64,000 nt of DNA from positions 115,644 to 179,643 of the forward strand of contig VXQT01000002.1 of assembly GCA_009838915.1 (NCBI GenBank), read 5' to 3'. This stretch comes from Chloroflexota bacterium (GTDB lineage Bacteria > Chloroflexota > Dehalococcoidia > Bin125). Both the position numbers and the translations under genes were made by a program. The notes below the pieces were generated by a model that was not told the DNA's origin, made no database searches, and saw nothing but the letters and a program-made list of their open reading frames with translations. Shown here in pieces: positions 48,119-57,158 of the stretch (the stretch's first letter is position 1; each line of letters starts with the position of its first letter).

Positions 48119-49303
48119 GTGCACAGGCTACGTCGACGCGGCCTGGCGCTCGTCGTGTTACTGCTCGCCGTGCCGGTCATCGCGGCCTGTGACGTTGCCG
48201 ACCAGCCCGACGGATGGGCCGCCCCGACCCCCGATCCGGTCGAACCCGAAACTCGCCTGCTCGCCCCGACCGGCGACGACTCGGTCGTTGCCGTCGAACT
48301 GCTTGACGGTAACCTTGGCGCGGCCGCCTGGCAGTTCCCGGACGATGACGGACGATTCCCGGGTCTCGATGCTGAAATCGAGCCGGTCGCCTTCTATGCC
48401 GATCCCATCTGGGTTCCCGAGACGGACGAATGGCTGTTGGCCGGATACTCGGACGGCGTGCTGTACGCCGTGCAACGCGACGGCGAGTCGGCGCGGGTCG
48501 TGTTCGACACCGAGGCGCGAATCGTGGCCGACCTCATTGTCCAGGGCACGACAGTCTATGTCGCCGACACCGGCTACCAGGTACACGCCGTGGATATCGA
48601 GCAACCGGGAGCCTCGGTCTGGACGTGGAGCGGCGACTCGGACCTGCAAATCTGGGGCGGTCCGGCGCTGGTCGAGACTGAGCGCGGCCGACTGCTAGTC
48701 GTGGCCGGCCTCGACGGTCGGGTCACCGCCCTGCACTTGGACGGCGAGGCCGCGGGCAGCGAAGCCTGGCACCTGGTCATCGAGGCTGGAATCGCCGGCT
48801 CTGTCGTCGCCGCCGACGGCATCGTCTACATCGGCGGGCTCGATCGCGTCTTCTACGGGCTGGACGCGGCAACCGGCGCGCAGGTCTGGACGGCGGAAGC
48901 GTCGCACTGGATCTGGGGGACGCCGCTGATTCGTGACGGTGTGATTTACATGACGGACCTGCGCGGCAACGTGTATGCGCTCGACGCAATGACCGGCGCG
49001 TCGCGCTGGCTTCAGCCATTTGCGGCCGATGACCGCATCCGTGCGCAACCGCTGTTCGTCGAGTTCGACGACGAGGAGGCAGACGGCGGCATACTCGTGA
49101 TCGTGGCGCGCGGCGGCATGATCTTCCAGCTCAATGCCGCCGACGGCACGTTGCTGCGCCAGTTCAGGCTGGAAAAGGCCAAGGACCTGATGGCCAACGC
49201 GCTGCTGCGCGACGACCGCGTGCTGGTCGGCGACGAGGACGGCGTGCTCTACGCCGTGCTGCTTGGCGCGAACTCGGCCGTCCGGTTGTATCCCCCCAAC
49301 TAG
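48119..49303 (+). CDS. Beta-propeller (PQQ-repeat) lipoprotein
   Basis: 394 residues from GTG 48119, which puts the lipobox (LLLAVPVIAACD) Cys at residue 24; the frame is open upstream to a GTG at 48026 overlapping parS. The rest is a series of about six PQQ-like blades: DGVLYAVQRDG, TVYVADTGYQVHAVDIEQ, GIVYIGGLDRVFYGLDAATG, GVIYMTDLRGNVYALDAMTG, MIFQLNAADGTLLRQF, DGVLYAVLL. Resembles BamB-type scaffolds rather than quinoprotein dehydrogenases since no catalytic residues or dehydrogenase length is seen. Its place between yidD and yidC suggests a link with membrane insertion or the envelope. Confidence 0.8.
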   Translation: MHRLRRRGLALVVLLLAVPVIAACDVADQPDGWAAPTPDPVEPETRLLAPTGDDSVVAVELLDGNLGAAAWQFPDDDGRFPGLDAEIEPVAFYADPIWVPETDEWLLAGYSDGVLYAVQRDGESARVVFDTEARIVADLIVQGTTVYVADTGYQVHAVDIEQPGASVWTWSGDSDLQIWGGPALVETERGRLLVVAGLDGRVTALHLDGEAAGSEAWHLVIEAGIAGSVVAADGIVYIGGLDRVFYGLDAATGAQVWTAEASHWIWGTPLIRDGVIYMTDLRGNVYALDAMTGASRWLQPFAADDRIRAQPLFVEFDDEEADGGILVIVARGGMIFQLNAADGTLLRQFRLEKAKDLMANALLRDDRVLVGDEDGVLYAVLLGANSAVRLYPPN

Positions 49304-49323
49304 CATCCCTAAGACGGGCGACG

Positions 49324-50259
49324 ATGGACATTCTCGACTTCATCTGGAACGACATCCTGATCGGCCCGATCATGAACGGGCTAATCGTGATCGCGCACGC
49401 GGTCGACGACAACTACGGCGTAGCGATCATCCTGTTCACGCTGATCGTTCGTGTGATTACCTATCCGCTGACGTTGCGACAGCTTCGAGCAACCCGCTCG
49501 ATGCAGGAAATGCAACCGCGGATGCAGGAGATCCAGAAGAAGTACAAGGACCCGCGTCGGCGCCAGGAAGAGCTGATGAAGGTCTATCGAGAGGCGGGCT
49601 TCAACCCGCTTGGCTGTCTCTGGCCGCTGCTCGTCCAGATGCCGATCTGGATTGCCCTCTACCAGGTACTTCGACGGACGCTGGGCGACACGCCGGAACA
49701 GTTGCTGCGCCTGTCCAGCGACCTGTACGACTGGTCCTACATCACCTCGGCGATTCCCATCAACCGCGACTTTCTCTTCTGGGACCTGGGGTCGTCCTCG
49801 CTCGAGCAGTCGCTGCCGCTGGCGCTCATGGTTGGTGTGACGGCATACATCCAGCAGAAGGTCTCCACGGCTCGCATGGGACCGCGGGACGAGCGCTCGG
49901 AGTCGATGAACCGCACGATGCTCTGGATGATGCCGTTCATGTTCGGATTCTTCACGCTCCAGGTGCCGGCCGGGCTGGGGCTGTACTGGCTCGTCACCTC
50001 GATCTTCACGATCCTCACCTCCTGGTACTACTACTTCTACCGCCAGGGGCTGCGCTGGTCGTGGAAGTGGTTGCTGTCGTCGGAACCCCTGCCTGCGCCA
50101 GCAGCGGCGCTCGCGTCCGATGGCGCAGCCGTCATGGAGGCACCCGCCGAGCCGGTCGAGGAAGATCCGGAGCCCGAGCCACAACGACCGGCACGTCGCA
50201 CGACGAGCGCGGCGCGTCGCAGACGACAACGCCGGAGGCGGGCAAGCCGGTCGCGCTGA
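49324..50259 (+). CDS. yidC: Membrane protein insertase YidC/OxaI
   Basis: 311 residues, the short Gram-positive-type form without the large periplasmic domain. Conserved helices: AIILFTLIVRVITYPLTLRQ (with the hydrophilic-groove Arg), GCLWPLLVQMPIWIALYQVL, and MMPFMFGFFTLQVPAGLGLY. The C-terminal tail is Arg-rich (SAARRRRQRRRRASRSR) and acidic before it, a form known to bind ribosomes in other YidC. Integrates membrane proteins, alone or with SecYEG. Confidence 0.95.
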   Translation: MDILDFIWNDILIGPIMNGLIVIAHAVDDNYGVAIILFTLIVRVITYPLTLRQLRATRSMQEMQPRMQEIQKKYKDPRRRQEELMKVYREAGFNPLGCLWPLLVQMPIWIALYQVLRRTLGDTPEQLLRLSSDLYDWSYITSAIPINRDFLFWDLGSSSLEQSLPLALMVGVTAYIQQKVSTARMGPRDERSESMNRTMLWMMPFMFGFFTLQVPAGLGLYWLVTSIFTILTSWYYYFYRQGLRWSWKWLLSSEPLPAPAAALASDGAAVMEAPAEPVEEDPEPEPQRPARRTTSAARRRRQRRRRASRSR

Positions 50260-50340
50260 ATCGAGAGTGCCAGCACTGCGCGCCGGCCAGGTCAGGCCTC
50301 GGCAGAGAGCGTAGCGCGAGGTTGAGTTGGAGAAACTGAC

Positions 50341-51384
50341 ATGACGAATCGGAAGCCGATCGAGCAATCGGGACGGACCGTGGACGACGCGGTCCAGTCT
50401 GCGCTGCGCCGCCTCGGCCTGAGGCGCGGGCAGGTCGACGTGGAGGTGCTGGACGAGGGACGGACCGGCATCTTTGGGATTGGGCATGCGCAATCGCTGG
50501 TCCGGGTGACGCCTCGAACGGACGTGGGCGGCGGTTCGACGGGCGGGGAGTCGCCGGCGCTGCCCAAGATCGACGACTACTCCGATCTGACCGAAGTGGA
50601 ATCGGGCGGCGGGCAGCGCAGCGGGCGCCGGCGCGCCCCGGCTCGCCGCACTGTGACCTCGGAGGCGGCGGATGCGGTGCGGGACCAGGAAGAAACGCAG
50701 CGCGAAGTGCAGCCCGACCACCGCTCCCGCTCCCGAGCTCGCCAGCCGGCTTCCTCGACGCGGGGCCGTGGCGATCAGCGGCGAGGCCGCGGCGGCCGTG
50801 GGCGTACGCGCACACGCGGCGACTCACAGGAGCGACAGCCCGCTCGTGCGGCCATCGGCCCCTTTGATCTGCTTGCTGATCCGGACTATGAGCCGAACGA
50901 TGACCCTCGCGCATTCGCGGTTGAAGTGCTGACCGATATCGTGCGCCACCTGGGATTCGACGTGCAGGTCACTGCGCGCGATCCGTCCACGCCGATGGAC
51001 GGACTTGGGCACGCTGTTGCGGTGCTCGACGTCACCTCGAGCGGAGATGAGGACCTGGGCCTGCTGATCGGCCGGCATGGATCGCATGTGGCCGCCCTCC
51101 AATACGTGGTCAACGTCATCGTTAGCCGAGCTCTGGACGGCAACAATCCAATCACCGTGGATATCGACGGCTACCGCCGAAGGCGTGAGACCGCGCTGGA
51201 GGAGATGGCACAGCGAGCGGCATCGGAAGTGCGCGAGAACGGCGAAGCGGTCACCCTGGGCGTGATGCCTGCGGCCGAGCGGCGGATTGTGCACTTGCAG
51301 CTGCAGGATGACCCGGAACTGCGCACAGAGTCTTTCGGCGAGGGTGCATCGCGCCGAGTGCGAATTCTGTACCGTGATGACTGA
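50341..51384 (+). CDS. khpB: RNA-binding protein KhpB (Jag/EloR)
   Basis: 347 residues: Jag_N domain (GRTVDDAVQSALRRLGLRRG, GIFGIG), a 130-residue Arg-rich linker, then a KH domain (LGLLIGRHGSHVAALQYVVN) and an R3H domain (ERRIVHLQLQDDPELRTESF). In other bacteria it partners KhpA and links RNA binding to cell elongation and envelope growth. The usual neighbour of yidC. Confidence 0.92.
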   Translation: MTNRKPIEQSGRTVDDAVQSALRRLGLRRGQVDVEVLDEGRTGIFGIGHAQSLVRVTPRTDVGGGSTGGESPALPKIDDYSDLTEVESGGGQRSGRRRAPARRTVTSEAADAVRDQEETQREVQPDHRSRSRARQPASSTRGRGDQRRGRGGRGRTRTRGDSQERQPARAAIGPFDLLADPDYEPNDDPRAFAVEVLTDIVRHLGFDVQVTARDPSTPMDGLGHAVAVLDVTSSGDEDLGLLIGRHGSHVAALQYVVNVIVSRALDGNNPITVDIDGYRRRRETALEEMAQRAASEVRENGEAVTLGVMPAAERRIVHLQLQDDPELRTESFGEGASRRVRILYRDD

Positions 51385-51450
51385 ACGGTGCGAGTCGACG
51401 TAACGGCTTTACCGTTATCCTCGGAGCATGACGGTCGGAGGCCGGTTGAC

Positions 51451-52257
51451 GTGAGCGTGGTTGCGGTTGCGAATCAGAAGGGCGGCGTGGGTAAGACGAC
51501 GACCGCCGTCAATCTGGCCGCCGCGACCGCCGAGATGGGCCGCCGCACCCTCGTCATCGACGCCGACGCTCAGGCCAACGCGACGTCTGCGCTCGGCGCC
51601 CAGCACGCATCGCTGAGAATGTTCGACGCCTTGCTGGGTGAGGCCTCCCTGCGCGACTGCATCGTGGCAACCTCCTGGCCCTTGCTCGACGTCGCTCCTT
51701 CATCCATGGACCTGGTGGCGGCGGAGATGGAACTCGCGTCCAGGACGGATCGCGAGTACGTGCTGCGCACCTTGTTGCTCGATGTGGCGCCTGAGTATGA
51801 GCTGGTCCTGATCGACTGCGGACCGTCGCTCGGTCTGATGACGCTTAACGCGCTGGCAGCGGCGGACGGCGCGATTGCCCCGGTGCAATGCGAGTACCTG
51901 GCCCTGGAGGGCTTGACGGCGCTGTTGGAGACGGTGCGTCGGGTGCAGACGCACGTGCATCCCGGCTTACACCTCCTGGGCGTGATTGCGACGATGTATG
52001 ACGGCCGCACGCGGCTGTCACAGGATGTGGCCACGCAATTGAAATCGCATATCAGTTCTACATTCGATACAATCATCCCACGCTCGATCCGCCTCTCGGA
52101 AGCGCCGAGCCATCAGCGACCAATCATTGATTACGCTCCGACTTCGCGGGGCGCGGAGGCGTATCGGGAACTGGCGGGAGAGTTGTTGCGCCGTCTGGCA
52201 GCGCTGCCGCCGTCGACGATCTATCGAGGCGGGGTCGTGGATGGAGTGAAGGCATGA
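51451..52257 (+). CDS. parA: Chromosome partitioning ATPase ParA (Soj)
   Basis: 268 residues from GTG 51451 with GGAGG 9 bases upstream; the frame is open to GTG 51388 but lacks a ribosome site there. Deviant Walker A QKGGVGKTTTAVNLAA (residues 9-24), Walker A' VIDADAQANATSALG, Walker B VLIDCGPSLGLMTLNAL. With ParB and parS it moves the origin to daughter cells. Overlaps parB (ATGA). Confidence 0.95.
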   Translation: MSVVAVANQKGGVGKTTTAVNLAAATAEMGRRTLVIDADAQANATSALGAQHASLRMFDALLGEASLRDCIVATSWPLLDVAPSSMDLVAAEMELASRTDREYVLRTLLLDVAPEYELVLIDCGPSLGLMTLNALAAADGAIAPVQCEYLALEGLTALLETVRRVQTHVHPGLHLLGVIATMYDGRTRLSQDVATQLKSHISSTFDTIIPRSIRLSEAPSHQRPIIDYAPTSRGAEAYRELAGELLRRLAALPPSTIYRGGVVDGVKA

Positions 52258-53237
52258 GCGAGTCAGAGACCGCAACTGAGGAGCCGAGGACTACCACCTT
52301 CGGATCGCGACCGCCGCGGCCCGAAACCGAAGAAGATCGACGCCGACGGCGTCTCGGACGGGGTCTGGACTCGCTGATTCCCTCGTCGCCGGACGAGAGT
52401 TTGAGTGACGGCCGATTGCAAGCGTCGATCGGGTCGATCACGCGCAACCCGTCGCAGCCGCGTCGGGAGTTCGACCGCGAGGCGCTGGACGAACTGGCCG
52501 CCAGCATCCGCGAGCACGGAGTCCTGCAGCCGCTGCTGGTTCGGGCCACGGGCTCGGGCGGCTACGAGCTGATCGCGGGCGAGCGACGCTGGCGGGCGGC
52601 GAGCCTGGCCGGTCTGGAGACCGTCCCTGTTGTCGTGCAGGAAGATTCGGATGACAGCGAAGAGGCGGGACTGACGCTGGCCCTGGTCGAGAACCTCCAA
52701 CGAAGCGATCTGAACCCGATCGAGATGGCGACGGCATTCGAGCAGTTGGCGGCGTCGGGCTGGACCCAGGAGCGAATTGCCGGGCAGATCGGCAGGAGCC
52801 GCGCCGCGGTCGCCAATCTGCTCAGGTTGCGGAAGTTGCCTGAAGCGATCCAGACGATGCTGGCCGCGGGCGGCTTGAGCGAGGGTCACGGTCGGGCGCT
52901 GCTGGGCGCGCCGGAGGCGGAGCAGCTTGGGCTGGCCCAACGGGCGATGGAGGGTGGCTGGACCGTGCGTCGACTCGAAGACGCGGTACGTGCGCTGGCC
53001 CGGCCTGAGCGAACGCGCGAGCGGCAGGTTGCCACCGCAGCGATGCTTGGCGCGGTTCGCCGACTGGAGTCCGCGCTGGGCACCAAGGTGGAAGTGCGAT
53101 CCGCACCTGGGGGACGGTCAGGCGGCGGACGGCTCGTCATTCACTGGTACGACGAAGAGCAGCTCGAGGCGATCGCCACGGCCATGTCCGGCGGCGTGGA
53201 TTCGAGTGATGAGGACAGCGACGACTTCGGGATCTGA
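52254..53237 (+). CDS. parB: Chromosome partitioning protein ParB (Spo0J)
   Basis: 327 residues. N-terminal ParA-stimulating RRLGRGLDSLIP; box I NPSQPRREFDREALDELAAS; CTP-binding GYELIAGERRWRAA and ENLQRSDLNPIEMATAF; HTH TQERIAGQIGRSRAAVANLL; C-terminal dimer domain. Binds the parS at 48027 and spreads as a CTP clamp. It lacks a SMC neighbour. Confidence 0.96.
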   Translation: MSESETATEEPRTTTFGSRPPRPETEEDRRRRRLGRGLDSLIPSSPDESLSDGRLQASIGSITRNPSQPRREFDREALDELAASIREHGVLQPLLVRATGSGGYELIAGERRWRAASLAGLETVPVVVQEDSDDSEEAGLTLALVENLQRSDLNPIEMATAFEQLAASGWTQERIAGQIGRSRAAVANLLRLRKLPEAIQTMLAAGGLSEGHGRALLGAPEAEQLGLAQRAMEGGWTVRRLEDAVRALARPERTRERQVATAAMLGAVRRLESALGTKVEVRSAPGGRSGGGRLVIHWYDEEQLEAIATAMSGGVDSSDEDSDDFGI

Positions 53238-53244
53238 GCACGGC

Positions 53245-54630
53245 TCAGTCGGCGGAGTCGCCCCCTCCTTCCCGAGGATCCGGGCGATTGACCGGTTGCC
53301 GCGATCGTCGACGCCGACGGGACGTCCTGGCATCGCCCTCGCGCCGCTGCAGTTGCGGTGCGTCCTGGTCGGGTCGGCCATCGGCGTCTCCGCGGTCCTG
53401 GTTGACCACCTGCGCCTTGTTGCGCCGGCGTCGGCGGCGAGAGCGTTTGCGCTGCCCGGCTCCGGCGTCGTCGTCATCAGGTCTTTCGGATGAGTCCGCA
53501 TCGGAAGGTTGGTCGACCTGTCGGGCGTCCGTCTTTGGCTTGCGCGAACGGCGTCGTCGGCGCCGTTTCGGCGCATCCGAGGTTGCGTCTGTGGCGGTCG
53601 AATCGTCGGAGGCATCCGCTGCCTCCGGCGCAGAAGGATCAATCGCCGGCGCGGCGGCGCGGCGCAAGGCTGCGGCACGTTCATCCGCGGCTAGTTGATC
53701 GCGTTCGGCGTCGATCAGTGCCTGGTTGGGCGCATCCTCAGGCCGCACGGCAAGACCGATTTCCTCGGCCGGCACGTCCACGCGCTGGGGATGATCGTCG
53801 AGCGCGATCGTGACCTTCTGCTGCAAGACGTTCAGCTTGATCACTTTGCCCATCCCGGCCGGGGTGCTGACCCGCTTGCCGACGCGCGGCAGGGTGCCGC
53901 GCATCTCGCGGTAGACCTCGTGCTCGAAGGTCAGGCAGCACAGCAAGCGTCCGCAGACACCGGAAATGCTGTCCGGATTGAGCGACAGATCCTGGTCCTT
54001 GGCCACGCGGATGCCAACGTGCGGGAAGTCGGTCATCCAGCTCGAACAGCAGAGCCGAAGTCCGCAGATGTCATAACCGTCGACAAGCATCGCCCGCTCG
54101 CGCTGATTGGCCTGCTGCATCTGCAACGACACGTCGTACCGGCCCTCGATGTCTTCGAGCATGGGACGGAAGTTGACGTGGTCGGGCGCCTGGAACCATG
54201 CCGAGCCGCGATCGCCGGCGAGATTCAACTCGACCGCGACCGGGTACAGGCCCAGGTTGTCGCGCACGGCGGAGCTGCGCATCGCCTGCAAGATCTCGTC
54301 GGCCTTCGCCGCTTGCGCCGAAGCGCGATCGCGGTCGGCGGCATCGGCCAGGCGCACGATGGGGCGCACGTCTCGCGGCACTGCCTTCTCAGGGGCATCG
54401 TCGTCGGGGACCGTGACGACGCGGGCGAGTTGGTCGCCGCGCGCTCGATCGACCACGACATAATCTCCGACGAACACCTGACCACGGGGAGCGGAGAAGT
54501 GGTAAATGCGCGCGGCCTCACGAGTCCGGATGCCAATCACGACGCGATCGTCCGCGGTCTCCTCCGTGGGCGCGTCGCCATGCGGTGCGGACTCTGCCGG
54601 CTCACCTGTGGGTTCTGAATCTTGGTTCAT
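53245..54630 (-). CDS. ricT: PSP1-domain protein RicT (YaaT) with basic tail
   Basis: 461 residues. The core is RicT: VGIRTREAARIYHFSAPRGQ, VFVGDYVVV, the Cys sets DICGLRLCCSSW and SGVCGRLLCCLTFEHEVYRE, and GMGKVIKLNVLQQKVTIALD. In Bacillus RicT forms an Fe-S-containing complex that directs RNase Y. The C-terminal 160 residues are Arg/Lys clusters in an acidic background (KRRRRRRSRKPK, KRSRRRRRRNK, SRRRRRSRQ), about 180 residues longer than the Bacillus protein. Starts in an ATGA overlap with holB. Confidence 0.85.
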   Translation of the reverse strand: MNQDSEPTGEPAESAPHGDAPTEETADDRVVIGIRTREAARIYHFSAPRGQVFVGDYVVVDRARGDQLARVVTVPDDDAPEKAVPRDVRPIVRLADAADRDRASAQAAKADEILQAMRSSAVRDNLGLYPVAVELNLAGDRGSAWFQAPDHVNFRPMLEDIEGRYDVSLQMQQANQRERAMLVDGYDICGLRLCCSSWMTDFPHVGIRVAKDQDLSLNPDSISGVCGRLLCCLTFEHEVYREMRGTLPRVGKRVSTPAGMGKVIKLNVLQQKVTIALDDHPQRVDVPAEEIGLAVRPEDAPNQALIDAERDQLAADERAAALRRAAAPAIDPSAPEAADASDDSTATDATSDAPKRRRRRRSRKPKTDARQVDQPSDADSSERPDDDDAGAGQRKRSRRRRRRNKAQVVNQDRGDADGRPDQDAPQLQRREGDARTSRRRRRSRQPVNRPDPREGGGDSAD

Positions 54631-55754
54631 GGAGAAGTCCTGGCAACCGGAATAGCGAGCAGAAGCACATCAAGCGCGAGGCGGGCATTGACGCCTTGTT
54701 GGATGAGTGCGCGAGTGCGTTGAATCTGCTCCAGAAACTGGGTGATGTGCTGTTGATCGTACATCGGCGCGATCTGTTCGATTCGCTCCATCTGCGATCG
54801 GTGCGTCAGCGACTCACTCCTCTTGCCGAGATAGAGCCAGAGGTCGCGCCACCAATCGGTCCAGGCATCGAGGATCAGCTCGACATTGGCGACGGACTGC
54901 GCAGTGGCGGACCGGCCAGCGAGCTGCTCGGACCAGTTGAGACGCTCGGAGCGGTCGGCGTTGGCTATGCGTACCGCGTCATCGATCTGAGCAGCGCGCA
55001 GGGTGACCGGATCGCCCGCGCTCAGGTTCGCCTGCAGCCAGCCCGGCCGCCCGCGCGCCAGGCGCAGGAGCTCGGCTCGGCGTTCCGGCTGCTCGGGCAC
55101 ATCAACTCCTGCTGTCTGGGCCCACTCGTCCAAGCGCGTCTCGAGCGAGTCAATCTGTAGTGGGGCCAGGCTGATGCTGCGGCAGCGGGAACGGATTGTC
55201 TCCGAGAGCCCGGCCTCCTGCGAAGTGAGCAAGATGAAATGGACGCCGTCGGGTGGTTCCTCCAGCGTCTTGAGGAACGCGTCGGCGGCGTCCGCGGTGA
55301 GCGCGTCGGCCGGATCGATGATGATGATGCGGCGATCGGCTTCAAACGGTGCCAGGTTTGCGTCGTGCTCAATCCGTCGGATCACGCAGATGCCGACCGT
55401 GCGGGTGTTGCGGTGATCGTGGTTCGCGTCGGCGCAGAGCGATCCGGGACCGACCACCTCGACATCGGTGTGCTGGGGCTCCAGGGCCGGCTGGCCCGGA
55501 TCGTGAAGTCGCCGGCAGGTGCGGCAACTTCTGCACGGACCCTGTTCGCGACCGCCCGACTCACAGAGCAGGGCCTGCGCCGCACGAATGGCCAGGTCCC
55601 GCTTGCCGACGCCGTTCGGACCGGAAATCAGCAGGGCGTGGGGAAGCCGATCGGAGGCGATCATCGCGCTGAGTCCGCGGCCGGCTGGAGTGTCAGCGTG
55701 GGCTCCCCAGTCACCGCCGACCGCGGGCGTTCCGGTTGGCTGAGCGTCGGTCAT
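54627..55754 (-). CDS. holB: DNA polymerase III delta' subunit
   Basis: 375 residues, clamp-loader AAA+ subunit. Walker A-like GPNGVGKRDLAIRAA (Arg where ATP-binding gamma has Thr/Ser), zinc module CESGGREQGPCRSCRTC, IIIDPADALTADAADAFLKT, LEEPP, and the sensor 1/SRC region LSETIRSRCRSI. Overlaps lysA by one base and ricT by four; lysA-holB-ricT is one operon. Delta' is usually ATPase-dead, which matches the altered Walker A. Confidence 0.88.
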   Translation of the reverse strand: MTDAQPTGTPAVGGDWGAHADTPAGRGLSAMIASDRLPHALLISGPNGVGKRDLAIRAAQALLCESGGREQGPCRSCRTCRRLHDPGQPALEPQHTDVEVVGPGSLCADANHDHRNTRTVGICVIRRIEHDANLAPFEADRRIIIIDPADALTADAADAFLKTLEEPPDGVHFILLTSQEAGLSETIRSRCRSISLAPLQIDSLETRLDEWAQTAGVDVPEQPERRAELLRLARGRPGWLQANLSAGDPVTLRAAQIDDAVRIANADRSERLNWSEQLAGRSATAQSVANVELILDAWTDWWRDLWLYLGKRSESLTHRSQMERIEQIAPMYDQQHITQFLEQIQRTRALIQQGVNARLALDVLLLAIPVARTSP

Positions 55755-57082
55755 CAGAGTTCAAGGTGTAACAGATCGTCGAGCGTCTGGCGGCGCCGCA
55801 CGAGCCGCGCCTGCCCATCGCGCACCATGACGATCGCCGGGCGCAACGCGAGGTTGTAATTGCTTTCCATGGCGATCTGATACGCGCCACTGGCCGGAAT
55901 GGCGATCAGTTCGCCCGGCTGCAGCGAGGGCAAGAGGGTATCGCGGACAAGCACGTCGCCCGACTCGCAGAATTTGCCGGCCACCGTGACGGTCAGGCTG
56001 GGGATCGTGTGCATTTGCTCGGCGGCTGCTGCCTCATACTTCGAGTCGTACATGGCGGGACGGATGTTGTCGGCCATGCCGCCGTCGACAGTGACATAAT
56101 CTCGGGTCTCGGGAATGTGCTTGCGGCTGACGACGGAGTAGAGGGCGACGCCGGCCCGGCCGACGACGGAGCGGCCCGGTTCGATGTGGACATCGGGCAT
56201 CGGCAGACCGTGCGTGTCGCAGGCGGTGTGGATCGCCTCGGCAATCTTGACCGCGTAGCGCTCCGAGGCCGGCGCCGTGCGGTCGGCCGTGTAGGAGAGC
56301 GCCATGCCGCCGCCGGGGGAGAACTCGCGCCACTCGTAGCCGTGGCGCTCCTTCATTTGGGCGGCGAACTCGCCGATCGTGGCAATGCCGTCGGCGTAGG
56401 GTTCGATGTTGAACAGCGGCGAGCCGAGATGGATGTGGAAGCCGGCGACGTCGAGGAACGGAGCCTCGAGCGCTCGAACCAACGCCGACTCGGCCTGACC
56501 CGAGGGAAGCGGGAACCCGAACTTGCTGTCGCGCAGACCGGTGGTGGTCTTGGCATGGGTCTGCGCGTCGACGCCGGGCGTGATCCGCAGCATGATCTGT
56601 TGCTCGGACGCGCGGGAACGGGTCAGCTCATCGAGCAGAGCGAGTTCGTCGTCGTTGTCAACGATGATCCGCCCGACGCCCGAGTCGAGCGCGTACGCGA
56701 GTTCGGCCGGCGTCTTGCCGTTGCCGTGGAAGCCGATCTGCTCGGGCTCCATGCCTCCGGCCAGGGCGACGTGCAGCTCGCCGGCAGAGACAACATCGAG
56801 ACCGAAGCCTTCTTCGACCAGGATCTCTACCAGGGCCGGGCTGAGCCACGCTTTCGAGGCGTAATGGGCGCGTGCGCCCGGCATCTGCGACTGGAAGTCG
56901 TGGAGATAGTCGCGGCAGGTCTGGCGGATCGTGTGCTCGTCGTAGATGTAGAGCGGCGTGCCGTACTCGTTAGCGAGTTCACGGACATCACAGCCGCCGA
57001 TCTGGAGAACGCCGTCCTCGTTGGTGGCCGCGTTGAGCGGCAACACTTCACGGAGCGCATCAAGCGGTGTCTGAGTGGTCAT
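55754..57082 (-). CDS. lysA: Diaminopimelate decarboxylase
   Basis: 442 residues from ATG 57082; upstream in-frame ATGs to 57373 fall in the divergent gene's region and encode non-homologous sequence. PLP Lys77 in RAHYASKAWLS; GLDVVSAGELHVAL; IGFHGNGKTPAELAYAL; HIHLGSPLF; and CESGDVLVRD with the Cys of the active site. Last step of lysine synthesis; also converts the wall precursor meso-DAP. Confidence 0.95.
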   Translation of the reverse strand: MTTQTPLDALREVLPLNAATNEDGVLQIGGCDVRELANEYGTPLYIYDEHTIRQTCRDYLHDFQSQMPGARAHYASKAWLSPALVEILVEEGFGLDVVSAGELHVALAGGMEPEQIGFHGNGKTPAELAYALDSGVGRIIVDNDDELALLDELTRSRASEQQIMLRITPGVDAQTHAKTTTGLRDSKFGFPLPSGQAESALVRALEAPFLDVAGFHIHLGSPLFNIEPYADGIATIGEFAAQMKERHGYEWREFSPGGGMALSYTADRTAPASERYAVKIAEAIHTACDTHGLPMPDVHIEPGRSVVGRAGVALYSVVSRKHIPETRDYVTVDGGMADNIRPAMYDSKYEAAAAEQMHTIPSLTVTVAGKFCESGDVLVRDTLLPSLQPGELIAIPASGAYQIAMESNYNLALRPAIVMVRDGQARLVRRRQTLDDLLHLEL

Positions 57083-57158
57083 GGAGCTACCTGCGCGCTG
57101 GCTACACTGCGGACACTGTCGGAGTGGGTCTGCCTGACCTGACTGATTGGAGTGCGAC

